From the NCBI GenBank assembly GCA_021810815.1, contig JAJZHR010000200.1, positions 1 to 5,441 on the forward strand: a stretch of 5,441 bases of DNA, read 5' to 3'. The position numbers and the translations under genes were made by a program. The stretch comes from Acidobacteriota bacterium (GTDB lineage: Bacteria > Acidobacteriota > Terriglobia > Terriglobales > Acidobacteriaceae). Position 1 is the first letter of the stretch. Every line of letters begins with the position of its first letter. Below are positions 1-5,441 of the stretch, in pieces. The notes under the pieces are model-generated. The model saw nothing but the letters and a program-made list of their open reading frames with translations, ran no database searches and was not told the DNA's origin.

Positions 1-863
1 ATGATGCCATAGGAGAGAGCGAGCGTTGCCAGCGCGATGGTCAGCACGAAGCGCGAGCCGTGCTTGTCGGACATTCTGCCTGCGAAGGGAGCGACCATCG
101 CTCCTGTAACGCCCAGGATGCCGAAGCTGCCTGCGATGCCAGCGCCGTAGTGGTAGGGAGCTCCGCCCAGCAGGAAAGCGAGCGTCGTCCAGAAGCAACT
201 GAACGATGCGAACACCAGAGCGCCTAGCAGGGCGGACTCGCGCAGCAGCGGCTGCTCGCGGTAGATGGTCCACAGCGACCGCAGCGCCTCTCCGTAGCGC
301 ACCGGGTGGGTCGGTCGCAGCGGGGGCATTATCTTCCAGATCAGCGGAACGAAAGCGGCGCTGATGACGGCGGCGGTGGCGTACACCACTCTCCATCCGC
401 CCAGGCTGCTCACCCATCCGGCGTAGGTGCGGGCCAGCAGAATACCCACCAGCAGGCCCGTCATCACGATGCCGATGGCCTGGCCGCGCTTGGCGTCGCT
501 GACCAGCTCGGGAGCGATAGGAACGGCGAGGTGCGTGACAGCGGCGAGGCTGCCGACTAGAACGCTGGCCAGCATCAGCAACCCCAGCGTCGGAGCCGCG
601 GCCGTCAGCGCCAACGCCAGCGTGATCGCAGCGAACATGCGCATCATCAGCCCACGCCGCTCCAGCACGTCGCCCAGAGGGACGAAGAACAGCAGCCCAA
701 GAGCGTAGCCCACCTGCGTCGCCACGGAGACAAAACCTGTCTGTCCGGCGGCCGCGTGGTAGCTTCTGCCCATCTCCAGCAGCAGCGGCTGATTGTAATA
801 GATGCTGGAAACACCCACGCAGCAGATGACACCGAGGAAAGGAAGCAGAGCGCGCGGCTGCAT
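1..863 (-). CDS. MFS transporter, NepI/AraJ-like (3' end cut by window edge)
   Basis: An inner-membrane major facilitator permease. The first 287 residues are present, against roughly 400 for the family, so about the last third (terminal helices) lies outside the window. The N-terminus enters helix 1 at once and carries the IYYNQPLLLEMG segment (residues 21-32), typical of NepI/AraJ-like drug or metabolite exporters. A motif-A-like loop between helices 2 and 3 reads GDVLERRG (64-71). Helices 4-5 carry RGQAIGIVMTGLLVGILLAR (127-146) followed by a GWR at 156-158. The second motif-A copy, GRMSDKHGSR (262-271), marks the loop between helices 8 and 9. The substrate cannot be read from sequence. 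The start is the ATG at 863-861, which gives the usual short N-terminus. The frame stays open upstream to a TAA at 980-978, and a TTG at 968-966 would add 35 residues. Neither start has a clear Shine-Dalgarno. Family call firm, substrate unknown, start uncertain. Confidence 0.88.
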   Translation of the reverse strand, partial: MQPRALLPFLGVICCVGVSSIYYNQPLLLEMGRSYHAAAGQTGFVSVATQVGYALGLLFFVPLGDVLERRGLMMRMFAAITLALALTAAAPTLGLLMLASVLVGSLAAVTHLAVPIAPELVSDAKRGQAIGIVMTGLLVGILLARTYAGWVSSLGGWRVVYATAAVISAAFVPLIWKIMPPLRPTHPVRYGEALRSLWTIYREQPLLRESALLGALVFASFSCFWTTLAFLLGGAPYHYGAGIAGSFGILGVTGAMVAPFAGRMSDKHGSRFVLTIALATLALSYGI

Positions 864-1223
864 CGCACGGTCGATGGACGGGGCCTCGGATGCGTCAGCC
901 GCCTGCTGCCCGTCGCAGGATCCATCCGAAAGAGATCCCTTGAGGCCGTCTTGAATTCCGTTTGCCAAGACACCAGTTTAGAACAGTTGTTGGACCACCA
1001 GTGACCTGGAGTGAGCGTCTGGTAATAGGGCATTTGGAGCCGGTTGTTGAGGGAGTGCTATCGCCATGCGGTAAACACCGAGAGTACGGTGAGGCGAAAC
1101 ACTCAGCGACTGCCAGTCAGTGCGTCCCATCTTTCGCATGACTCTCACGGAATAATCCAAGGTGCCTCGTGCTTCCTGTTGCGCCGAGGGATAGGCTCAG
1201 CGAGGGGCACGTTGCCGAACGAG
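864..1223. other. Intergenic region between MFS gene and acyl-CoA dehydrogenase
   Basis: No gene, RNA gene or mobile element is recognised here. The part next to the transporter (864-977) is open in the transporter's own frame and could be an N-terminal extension. The motif CACCAGT occurs twice, at 971-977 and 996-1002, in what should be the transporter's upstream region. Just past the dehydrogenase stop, GTGCCTCG (1162-1169) can pair with CGAGGGGCAC (1201-1210) with a two-base bulge, and its CCTCG part can pair instead with CGAGG at 1185-1189. There is no T-run after these, so they are at best weak 3' structures and not a clear terminator. Short open frames here have poor starts and no recognisable product. 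Confidence 0.5.
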
Positions 1224-2402
1224 CTACTTGCCGCCAAGCACCAGCTTGGCGATGGTCGCCAACTGCATAAAGGAGGTGCCCTCGTAGATTTTCCCGATCT
1301 TGGCGTCGCGATATAGCTTTTCAACCGGGTAGTCCTTGACAAACCCTGATCCACCAAAAATCTCCACCGCCTGACTGGCCACGCGCTCGGCCACCTGCGA
1401 GGCCATGTACTTGCACATCGCCGCTTCCTTCACGTAGCTCATCTTCGCGTCTTTCAGACGCGCAGCGTTGTAGACCATCAGGCGGACGGCCTCGATCTCC
1501 GTCGCCATCTCTGCAAGCTGGAACTGCACCGCCTGGAACTCCGCGATGGGCTTGCCGAACTGCGTACGCTCCTTCGCGTACCTCGCAGCGTGGCCCCATG
1601 CGCCGTGGGCCAGTCCCAGCATCTGCGACCCGATGCCGATGCGTCCCTCGTTCAGCGTCTCGATGGCGATCTTGTAGCCCTTGCCCGGCTCTCCCAGAAC
1701 GTTCGCCGCAGGCACTTCGCAATCGTCGAACACCAGCTCGCAGGTGCTGGAGGCGCGAATGCCGAGCTTGTCCTCCTTCTTGCCAAGCGTGAAGCCGGGC
1801 GCACCCTTCTCCACCAGAAACGCTGTGATGCCCTTGTACCCCGCCGTCGGATCCACCGTCGCGAACACGATGAACAGGCCGGACTCCTTCGCATTGGTGA
1901 TCCACAGCTTCCGCCCGTTCAGCACGTAGACATCCCCGCGCTTCTCCGCTCGCGTCTTCAGGGCGAAGGCGTCGGAGCCGGAGCCTGCCTCGCTCAGCGC
2001 ATACGATCCCACCGTGTCCACGGCCATGCGCGGCAGGTATTGCCGCTTCTGCGCCTCCGTGGCCCAGCGCAGCAGGGCGTTGATGCAGAGTGTGTTCTGC
2101 ACGTCCACCAGAACGCCCACGGAGGGATCGACGGCGGAGATAGCCTCGACAGCAAGGATCGCGTCAAAGAACCTGCCGCCCGCACCTCCATACTCCTCTG
2201 GAATTTCGATCCCCATCAGCCCGAGCGCGAACAGTTGCTGGATCACCGCCGGGTCCATGTGCTGCTCCTCATCCATAGACCGCACAAGCGAAGCGATCTT
2301 CTCCGCGGCGAACTGGGCGACCGTCTCGCGGAAGAAGGTCTCCTCCCCGCTCAACACGCTCAGCGGAGCGCCAACAACAGCATGGGCAGCAAGCTCAGAC
2401 AC
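1224..2402 (-). CDS. Short/branched-chain acyl-CoA dehydrogenase
   Basis: A cytoplasmic FAD flavoenzyme that oxidises an acyl-CoA to the trans-2-enoyl-CoA and passes electrons to electron transfer flavoprotein. It has full family length (392 residues from this start). Numbered from the TTG two codons upstream, the first family signature ALSEAGSGSDAFA is at 137-149. The second spans 349-368, with the GGSGF core at 352-356 and K364/D368 conserved. The catalytic base is Glu376 in IYEGTS. The C-terminal YRDAKIGKIYEGTS, the RASSTC at 218-223 and LNEGRIGIGSQMLGLA (252-267) resemble the mitochondrial short/branched-chain enzyme (ACADSB, 2-methylbutyryl-CoA), so isoleucine/valine breakdown or short-chain beta-oxidation is likely. 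Substrate is inferred. Start: GTG at 2402-2400 has a GAGG seven bases upstream. A TTG at 2408-2406 is also in frame but too close to that site. No ATG fits. It lies about 100 bases downstream of nfo on the same strand, so co-transcription is possible. Confidence 0.93.
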   Translation of the reverse strand: MSELAAHAVVGAPLSVLSGEETFFRETVAQFAAEKIASLVRSMDEEQHMDPAVIQQLFALGLMGIEIPEEYGGAGGRFFDAILAVEAISAVDPSVGVLVDVQNTLCINALLRWATEAQKRQYLPRMAVDTVGSYALSEAGSGSDAFALKTRAEKRGDVYVLNGRKLWITNAKESGLFIVFATVDPTAGYKGITAFLVEKGAPGFTLGKKEDKLGIRASSTCELVFDDCEVPAANVLGEPGKGYKIAIETLNEGRIGIGSQMLGLAHGAWGHAARYAKERTQFGKPIAEFQAVQFQLAEMATEIEAVRLMVYNAARLKDAKMSYVKEAAMCKYMASQVAERVASQAVEIFGGSGFVKDYPVEKLYRDAKIGKIYEGTSFMQLATIAKLVLGGK

Positions 2403-2503
2403 AGGCAAACCTCGCAGACCTTTTCGGCCATTCAGATGAAAACAGTGGAGTGTAGCATTGGCGGGGTGCGGAGGGGAATTGGGCTACCTGCAAGTCGCTG
2501 CGG

Positions 2504-3421
2504 CTACCGCGCCGCCAGCGCCCGCAGCGTCGCCACATTCCGTGCCTCGTCGCCGGGCTCGTCCACCGGCGTCTCCGCGATAAAGGCGGCGTGGGCGAAG
2601 CGGGGATCGTGCAGCAGCCGGCGAAAGGGCTCCGCTCCCATGGTGCCTTCGCCGATGTGCTGGTGGCGGTCGAGCTTCGATCCGCGCGCCGCCTTGGCGT
2701 CGTTGCAATGCCACACGCGCACCGCTTCGAAGCCGATGTGCTGGTCGATCAGCCGCATGGTCTCGGCATAGCCCTCCTCAGAGATCAGGTCGTAGCCGGC
2801 CACGTGGGTGTGGCAGGTGTCCAGGCAGACGGCGACCGGGGCGACAGGCTTCAGCACGGCGACCAGCTCCCCCACCTGCTCAAAGCTGCCGCCGAGGGAG
2901 AACTCCGCGCCGCAGGTGTTCTCGATCAGGATGCTCAGGCCAGCGTCCTGCCACGGCAGCCCGTCGATGGAGCGGGCAATCGACTCCGCCGCCAGCGCCA
3001 TGCCCTGCTCCCGCGTCATCCCGCGAAAGGAGCCGGGGTGCAGCACCAGGTATTCCGCGCCGAGCGCCAGGGCGCGCTCCACCTCTCCGCGCAGGCCGAG
3101 GATGGACTTCTGCAGCACCTCGTCGCCCTGGCAGCAGACGTTGACCAGGTAGCTGACGTGGATGGCCATGGGGCCGATGTCGTGCTCCGCGCGCAGGGAC
3201 TTCAGCTTCTCCGCGTCCTTGGGCGCAATGGACGTTGGCCGCCACGTGCGCGGACTGCTGGAAAAAATCTGCAGCGTGTTCGCCCCGGCCTCGCGCGCCC
3301 GGTCCACTGCCGTCCAAACGCCGCCACTGGTGGAGAGGTGTACGCCGATGCGCCGCGCTGTGTCCCGACCGGCCTTCTTCGGCACGGCCAGCCCGGATTC
3401 TTGTTTATTCTGTTCGCCCAT
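2504..3421 (-). CDS. nfo: Endonuclease IV (AP endonuclease, deoxyribonuclease IV)
   Basis: Cytoplasmic DNA repair enzyme of base excision repair. It cuts the backbone 5' to abasic sites and trims blocked 3' ends, using a trinuclear zinc centre in a TIM barrel. At 305 residues it is slightly longer than the roughly 285 of E. coli Nfo, because of about 24 extra N-terminal residues before RIGVHLSTSGG (24-34). All nine metal ligands appear in place: His88 (IHVSYLVN), His128 (LHPGS), Glu167 (IENTCG), Asp201 and His204 (LDTCHTHVAGYD), His238 (WHCNDAK), Asp251 and His253 (LDRHQHIGEG) and Glu283 (IAETPVDE). The start ATG at 3421-3419 has no Shine-Dalgarno. A TATGTT box ends about six bases before it, so leaderless expression is possible; the -35 match is poor. 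The frame stays open far upstream to 3886, but that extension runs antisense across the next gene and has no family match. GGTAGCC, which includes the stop codon, is repeated 20 bases further downstream (2482-2488). Confidence 0.96.
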   Translation of the reverse strand: MGEQNKQESGLAVPKKAGRDTARRIGVHLSTSGGVWTAVDRAREAGANTLQIFSSSPRTWRPTSIAPKDAEKLKSLRAEHDIGPMAIHVSYLVNVCCQGDEVLQKSILGLRGEVERALALGAEYLVLHPGSFRGMTREQGMALAAESIARSIDGLPWQDAGLSILIENTCGAEFSLGGSFEQVGELVAVLKPVAPVAVCLDTCHTHVAGYDLISEEGYAETMRLIDQHIGFEAVRVWHCNDAKAARGSKLDRHQHIGEGTMGAEPFRRLLHDPRFAHAAFIAETPVDEPGDEARNVATLRALAAR

Positions 3422-3470
3422 GCAGCAAACATAACGCAAATCGCGCCGGTTGAGTCTTGGTGCCGCAGTC

Positions 3471-3617
3471 CGGGCGCTCCATCCTTTGCCGCGCTTCATC
3501 GCAAAGGGTGAGAATGCAGTTGAGAATGCTTCTTTCGGGCTCACTGTCGAACGAGGCCTTTCATGGCAGCTTGAACTCCGTCCCCCTTCCGCAAAAGCGC
3601 GAAGGATGGGCAGCCCG
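3471..3617. repeat. Imperfect inverted duplication, BIME/MITE-like, with nested hairpins
   Basis: Two arms in inverted orientation within the nfo/DUF6526 divergent region. CGGGC (3471-3475) pairs with GCCCG (3613-3617). After a 3x3 internal loop, CCATCCTT (3479-3486) pairs with AAGGATGG (3602-3609). After a 3-base bulge (3487-3489), CGCGCTT (3490-3496) pairs with AAGCGCG (3595-3601). That is 20 base pairs, and scattered further pairs continue inward to about 3508/3583. Each arm also forms its own hairpin. Left: CCTTTGC (3483-3489) with GCAAAGG (3501-3507), loop of 11. Right: CCTTC-CGC (3585-3592) with GCG-c-GAAGG (3597-3605), AAAA loop and one bulged C. This is the plan of a paired palindromic repeat, a small MITE, or a structured RNA. 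No GTAG tetranucleotide of the REP type and no convincing target-site duplication were seen. The pairing is seen directly; its nature is inferred. Confidence 0.6.
3509..3529. repeat. Tandem 9-bp direct repeat, 12-bp period
   Basis: TGAGAATGC occurs at 3509-3517 and again at 3521-3529, separated by AGT, inside the loop of the larger inverted duplication and directly after its left hairpin. Two equal half-sites about one helical turn apart are a common layout for a regulator bound as a tandem dimer. The regulator cannot be named; the resemblance to a Fur-type TGAGAAT half-site is too loose to use. Confidence 0.4.
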
Positions 3618-3626
3618 CCTTGCCTG

Positions 3627-3719
3627 ATCCGGGTTAGCAGATGGGGAAATCCGGATGATTGCCGCAGGGTGATATTTTTTGCGGCTTCAACCCGAAGATC
3701 GGCCCGGCTGGGCCATAAT
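3627..3719 (+). promoter_or_regulatory. Hairpin series and possible -10 box upstream of DUF6526 gene
   Basis: Three short inverted repeats follow one another before the DUF6526 gene: ATCCGG (3627-3632) with CCGGAT (3651-3656), GCCGCA (3661-3666) with TGCGGC (3680-3685) around a T-rich loop, and GGCCC (3701-3705) with GGGCC (3710-3714). The last runs into CATAAT (3714-3719), a good -10 match 44 bases before the start codon. No convincing -35 hexamer lies at the usual spacing. A palindrome touching a -10 box would suit an operator. Short GC-rich inverted repeats also arise by chance, so this is tentative. Confidence 0.3.
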
Positions 3720-3763
3720 GGACACGACCCTTCTACCCATCTTCGCTGCGAAACGAGCCGCCC

Positions 3764-4201
3764 ATGTCCAGATCGAAGCAGCAAAGCCTCAGCAACCATA
3801 TGAGGTTCGACCCCGCGTTCCATTACGTCCTTGTCCCAATCCTCGTGATTCTCCTGCTGGTTTGCACCGTTCTTCTGGTCTTGCATCCAGGGCTTCCTTA
3901 CGTCCTGATCATGGCGTTGCTGGTCGCGCTCTTCATCACCGCAGGCAGAATGCGCGGCTACTCGCTGAAGGTGCAGGACCGCATCATCCGGCTAGAGGAG
4001 CGGCTGCGCCTGACAGTCCTGGTGCCGCAGCCGATGCACCACCGCATCCACCAACTTACCGAGGACCAGTTGGTCGGTCTGCGCTTTGCCTCCGACGACG
4101 AGGTTCCCGCTCTGGTGGAGCACGCGCTGAACGAACACCTCACCGGCAAGCAAATCAAGCATCGCATCCAGAACTGGCGCCCCGACCACTGGAGGGTTTA
4201 G
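3764..4201 (+). CDS. DUF6526 family small membrane protein
   Basis: Function unknown. A 145-residue protein with two hydrophobic helices near the N-terminus (about 20-41 and 45-60, joined by HPGLP) and a soluble, charged C-terminal half that is probably cytoplasmic. Family-like blocks, recognised from memory, are NHMRFDPAFHYVLVPIL (11-27), QDRIIRLEERLRL (71-83, likely amphipathic helix), QLVGLRFASDDEVPALVEHAL (102-122), given here by position and key residues L106, R107, F108, D111-E113, and the end IKHRIQNWRPDHWRV (131-145). I know such proteins mainly from Acidobacteriota and Bacteroidota, usually at this size, so it appears complete. The start is the ATG at 3764. A second in-frame ATG at residue 13 is possible but would cut into the conserved N-terminal block. 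Neither has a strong Shine-Dalgarno. A CATAAT box lies upstream. It is followed on the same strand, 210 bases on, by a universal stress protein; a shared role is conceivable but not shown. Confidence 0.88.
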   Translation: MSRSKQQSLSNHMRFDPAFHYVLVPILVILLLVCTVLLVLHPGLPYVLIMALLVALFITAGRMRGYSLKVQDRIIRLEERLRLTVLVPQPMHHRIHQLTEDQLVGLRFASDDEVPALVEHALNEHLTGKQIKHRIQNWRPDHWRV

Positions 4202-4215
4202 GAAGAGGCCGCCAA

Positions 4216-4290
4216 GTCCCTCCGCTATGCCATCAAAGGGATACACCATTCTCTTTCAGCCACTTGCGGAGGAACCAGCGTCCCTCCGCT
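4216..4290 (+). promoter_or_regulatory. Repeat cluster with mutually exclusive hairpins ahead of the stress-protein gene
   Basis: An 11-base direct repeat, GTCCCTCCGCT, occurs at 4216-4226 and 4280-4290. Between the copies lies GCGGAGG (4266-4272), the exact complement of the CCTCCGC core of each copy (4219-4225 and 4283-4289). The right pairing makes a compact 7-bp hairpin with a 10-base loop followed by TTTC, somewhat like a weak terminator for the DUF6526 transcript. The left pairing makes a longer-loop alternative that excludes the first. GGAGGA inside the middle strand looks like a Shine-Dalgarno but has no start codon at a useful distance. Pairings are seen directly. A switching or attenuation role is inference, and a simple partial duplication is the plain alternative. 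Confidence 0.4.
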
Positions 4291-4411
4291 TTCAATGCCA
4301 GACTTGTTCAGAGATTCCCTGCAAGCTACCGGACCAGAGGCGTCCTTTTCCACCTGAATGCGTCCAAACCCAGCGGGTGATCGCCCAGGCCCGCACGGTA
4401 TCCTTCCAGAT

Positions 4412-5320
4412 ATGGCTATTGTTTCGAACCCTCCCGAGATGCAAGTGAAAACTGTCGTCGCAGCCACCGATTTCATGGAGAGCTCGCGCCTTGCCCTGGA
4501 TTACGCAGTCTCCTTCGCCCACCATTACAAGGCGGAGCTGGTGCTGCTGCACGTCTTCGAGATGACCGAGGCGGCCATCTCGGCGGAGTTGACCTCCCAC
4601 AAGCCGAGCCTTCGCCGCAGCTCAAAGCAGGAGCGCCTGGAGGCGTTCGCCGAGGGGATACGCCGGGCTGGCGTGTCTGTGCGCTGGGAGCTGATGGAGG
4701 GGCCGGTCTGCGACACGCTGTTGAAAGCCACAAAAGAGCTGAAGGCCGACCTGCTGGTGATCGGGACCCACGGCACGCACCACGGCCTAGACCACATGCT
4801 GATCGGCTCCAACACCGAGGCGCTGCTGCTGAACGCTCCCTGCCCCACCCTGACCGTGGGTCGCCACGTGCTCGGCGGGGTGAGGCTGGACATTGGATTC
4901 AAGAAAATACTGTATGTCTCTGACTTCACGCCGGAGGCAGCCGCTGCTGCTCCTTACGCTCTGCTGCTGGGGCGGGAGTTCGGCGCGGAGGTGGATGTCT
5001 GCCAGTTGATGCCTGAGGTGGCCGAGGACAACACCGCAGTCCGCAACGGGCTTGCGGAACAGTACTGCGACCAGATGAGGACAATCCTGGGCAAGCCGGA
5101 ACACGCCTGGTGCGCTCCGGCCTTCCAGTTGGATCGCGCTATTGCCATCGAGCAGTTGGTGGAGCGGGTGCAATCCGACTCCGCCAGCCTCATCGTAATG
5201 GGGGTCAAACGGAGTTCGCAGCTCGGCCGGCACCTCCGCACCAGCTTTGCCTATCAGCTTCTTGCAAAAGCCGTTTGCCCCATCCTGACCATCCACACGA
5301 ATGGGGAATCGACCGACTGA
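4412..5320 (+). CDS. Tandem-domain universal stress protein (UspA family)
   Basis: A 302-residue cytoplasmic protein made of two Usp alpha/beta domains in tandem, a class tied to survival under starvation, oxidative or other stress, usually with ATP or AMP binding. Domain 1 runs from about 10 to 150: strand 1 is VKTVVAATDF with the nucleotide-site Asp20, and the loop VIGTHGTHHGLDHMLIGSN (116-134) is the phosphate-binding motif. Domain 2 runs from about 164 to 295: KKILYVSDFTPEA with Asp171, and the loop MGVKRSSQLGRHLRTS (263-278), which has lost the canonical glycines. Domain 1's motif has ten residues between its second and third key glycines (G121 and G132), where nine is usual. One working and one degenerate site is common in tandem Usp proteins. 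The start is the ATG at 4412. In-frame ATGs at 4358 (adds 18 residues unlike the family) and 4439 (just before strand 1) are alternatives, and none has a strong Shine-Dalgarno. Confidence 0.92.
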   Translation: MAIVSNPPEMQVKTVVAATDFMESSRLALDYAVSFAHHYKAELVLLHVFEMTEAAISAELTSHKPSLRRSSKQERLEAFAEGIRRAGVSVRWELMEGPVCDTLLKATKELKADLLVIGTHGTHHGLDHMLIGSNTEALLLNAPCPTLTVGRHVLGGVRLDIGFKKILYVSDFTPEAAAAAPYALLLGREFGAEVDVCQLMPEVAEDNTAVRNGLAEQYCDQMRTILGKPEHAWCAPAFQLDRAIAIEQLVERVQSDSASLIVMGVKRSSQLGRHLRTSFAYQLLAKAVCPILTIHTNGESTD

Positions 5321-5441
5321 GAGGTCTCTTTTCCGTCGGCGTTTTCCTCCCTTCCTGGTAGGCAAACGCCGTCATTGCTGAAGGTTGCAGGCAACTCCAG
5401 TTGGCCGGAGCCACATCCTACTGTGCTCCCGTGCCTTGGCT
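5321..5441. other. Region downstream of the stress-protein gene, no gene seen
   Basis: No coding region can be supported. Overlapping the stop codon, GACC (5311-5314) can pair with GGTC (5323-5326), followed by a short TTTT, and CCGAC (5313-5317) can pair with GTCGG (5335-5339). Both are weak and compete, so a terminator is possible but not convincing. Further on, AACT-CC-AGTT (about 5393-5402) is a small palindrome with no evident role. Confidence 0.35.

Noticed and set aside
978..1160. A 60-codon minus-strand frame in the 864-1223 gap
   Set aside because: It begins with TTG, has no Shine-Dalgarno and no recognisable motif. It cannot be told from chance.
1162..1210. A stem downstream of the dehydrogenase as a rho-independent terminator
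   Set aside because: The stem is bulged with a long loop and has no T-run on the minus strand after it.
1590..2771. A 393-codon open frame on the plus strand, antisense to the dehydrogenase and nfo
   Set aside because: Its translation is low-complexity, rich in Arg, His, Gln and Ala, and has no family features. It crosses two well-supported genes on the other strand. Long antisense frames are expected opposite GC-rich codon usage.
3506..3680. TPP-riboswitch-like fragments (GGGTG, TTGAGA, CCCG...CCTGATCCGGGTTA, GCCGCAGGGTGA)
   Set aside because: The right-hand part resembles the conserved 3' half, but the CTGAGA core reads TTGAGA and lies about 90 bases from the CCCG that should follow it closely. 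The helix P5 would need a large insertion, and no thiamine gene is downstream. A covariance-model scan would settle it; no hit is expected.
3422..3886. A 155-codon N-terminal extension of nfo up to 3886
   Set aside because: It has no endonuclease IV homology, runs antisense through the DUF6526 start and through the inverted duplication, and the family begins just before RIGVHLSTSGG.
4420..4440. A GGTTCGAAAC on the minus strand that resembles a tRNA T-loop
   Set aside because: The flanking bases do not form the T-stem, no acceptor or anticodon arm is found, and it lies inside the Usp coding sequence.
4227..4448. A 73-codon open frame with several cysteines between DUF6526 and the Usp gene
   Set aside because: It has no ribosome binding site, overlaps the Usp start, covers the repeat/hairpin cluster and has no recognisable domain.

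Overview
The window looks like a chromosomal stretch from a moderately GC-rich soil-type bacterium. The acyl-CoA dehydrogenase, the endonuclease IV and a small DUF6526-type membrane protein most resemble proteins I associate with Acidobacteriota (Terriglobia: Edaphobacter, Granulicella or Terriglobus-like). That placement is by memory of sequence style, not by a search. No phage, plasmid, IS transposase, CRISPR array, tRNA or rRNA is visible.

Layout. The left three-fifths is read leftward (minus strand): a major facilitator transporter cut off by the window start (1-863), a 360-base gap without a recognisable gene (864-1223), a short/branched-chain acyl-CoA dehydrogenase (1224-2402), and endonuclease IV, nfo (2504-3421). 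A 342-base divergent intergenic region (3422-3763) follows. The right part is read rightward: a 145-residue two-helix membrane protein of the DUF6526 type (3764-4201), a 210-base gap with a repeat/hairpin cluster, and a tandem-domain universal stress protein (4412-5320). The last 121 bases hold no gene I can support.

The genes do not form one pathway. The dehydrogenase belongs to branched-chain amino-acid or short-chain fatty acid catabolism, nfo to base excision repair, and the stress protein to nucleotide-responsive stress adaptation. DUF6526 has no known role. Its position just upstream of the stress protein, on the same strand and divergent from a DNA repair gene, makes a stress-linked locus possible but unproven.

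The most unusual DNA is non-coding. In the nfo/DUF6526 divergent region, an imperfect inverted duplication (arms about 3471-3508 and 3583-3617) gives a 20-bp interrupted long-range stem, and each arm also folds into its own hairpin. This resembles a small palindromic repeat pair (BIME/MITE-like) or a structured RNA. A second element before the stress-protein gene has two copies of one 7-mer that can each pair with a single complementary 7-mer between them, giving mutually exclusive hairpins.
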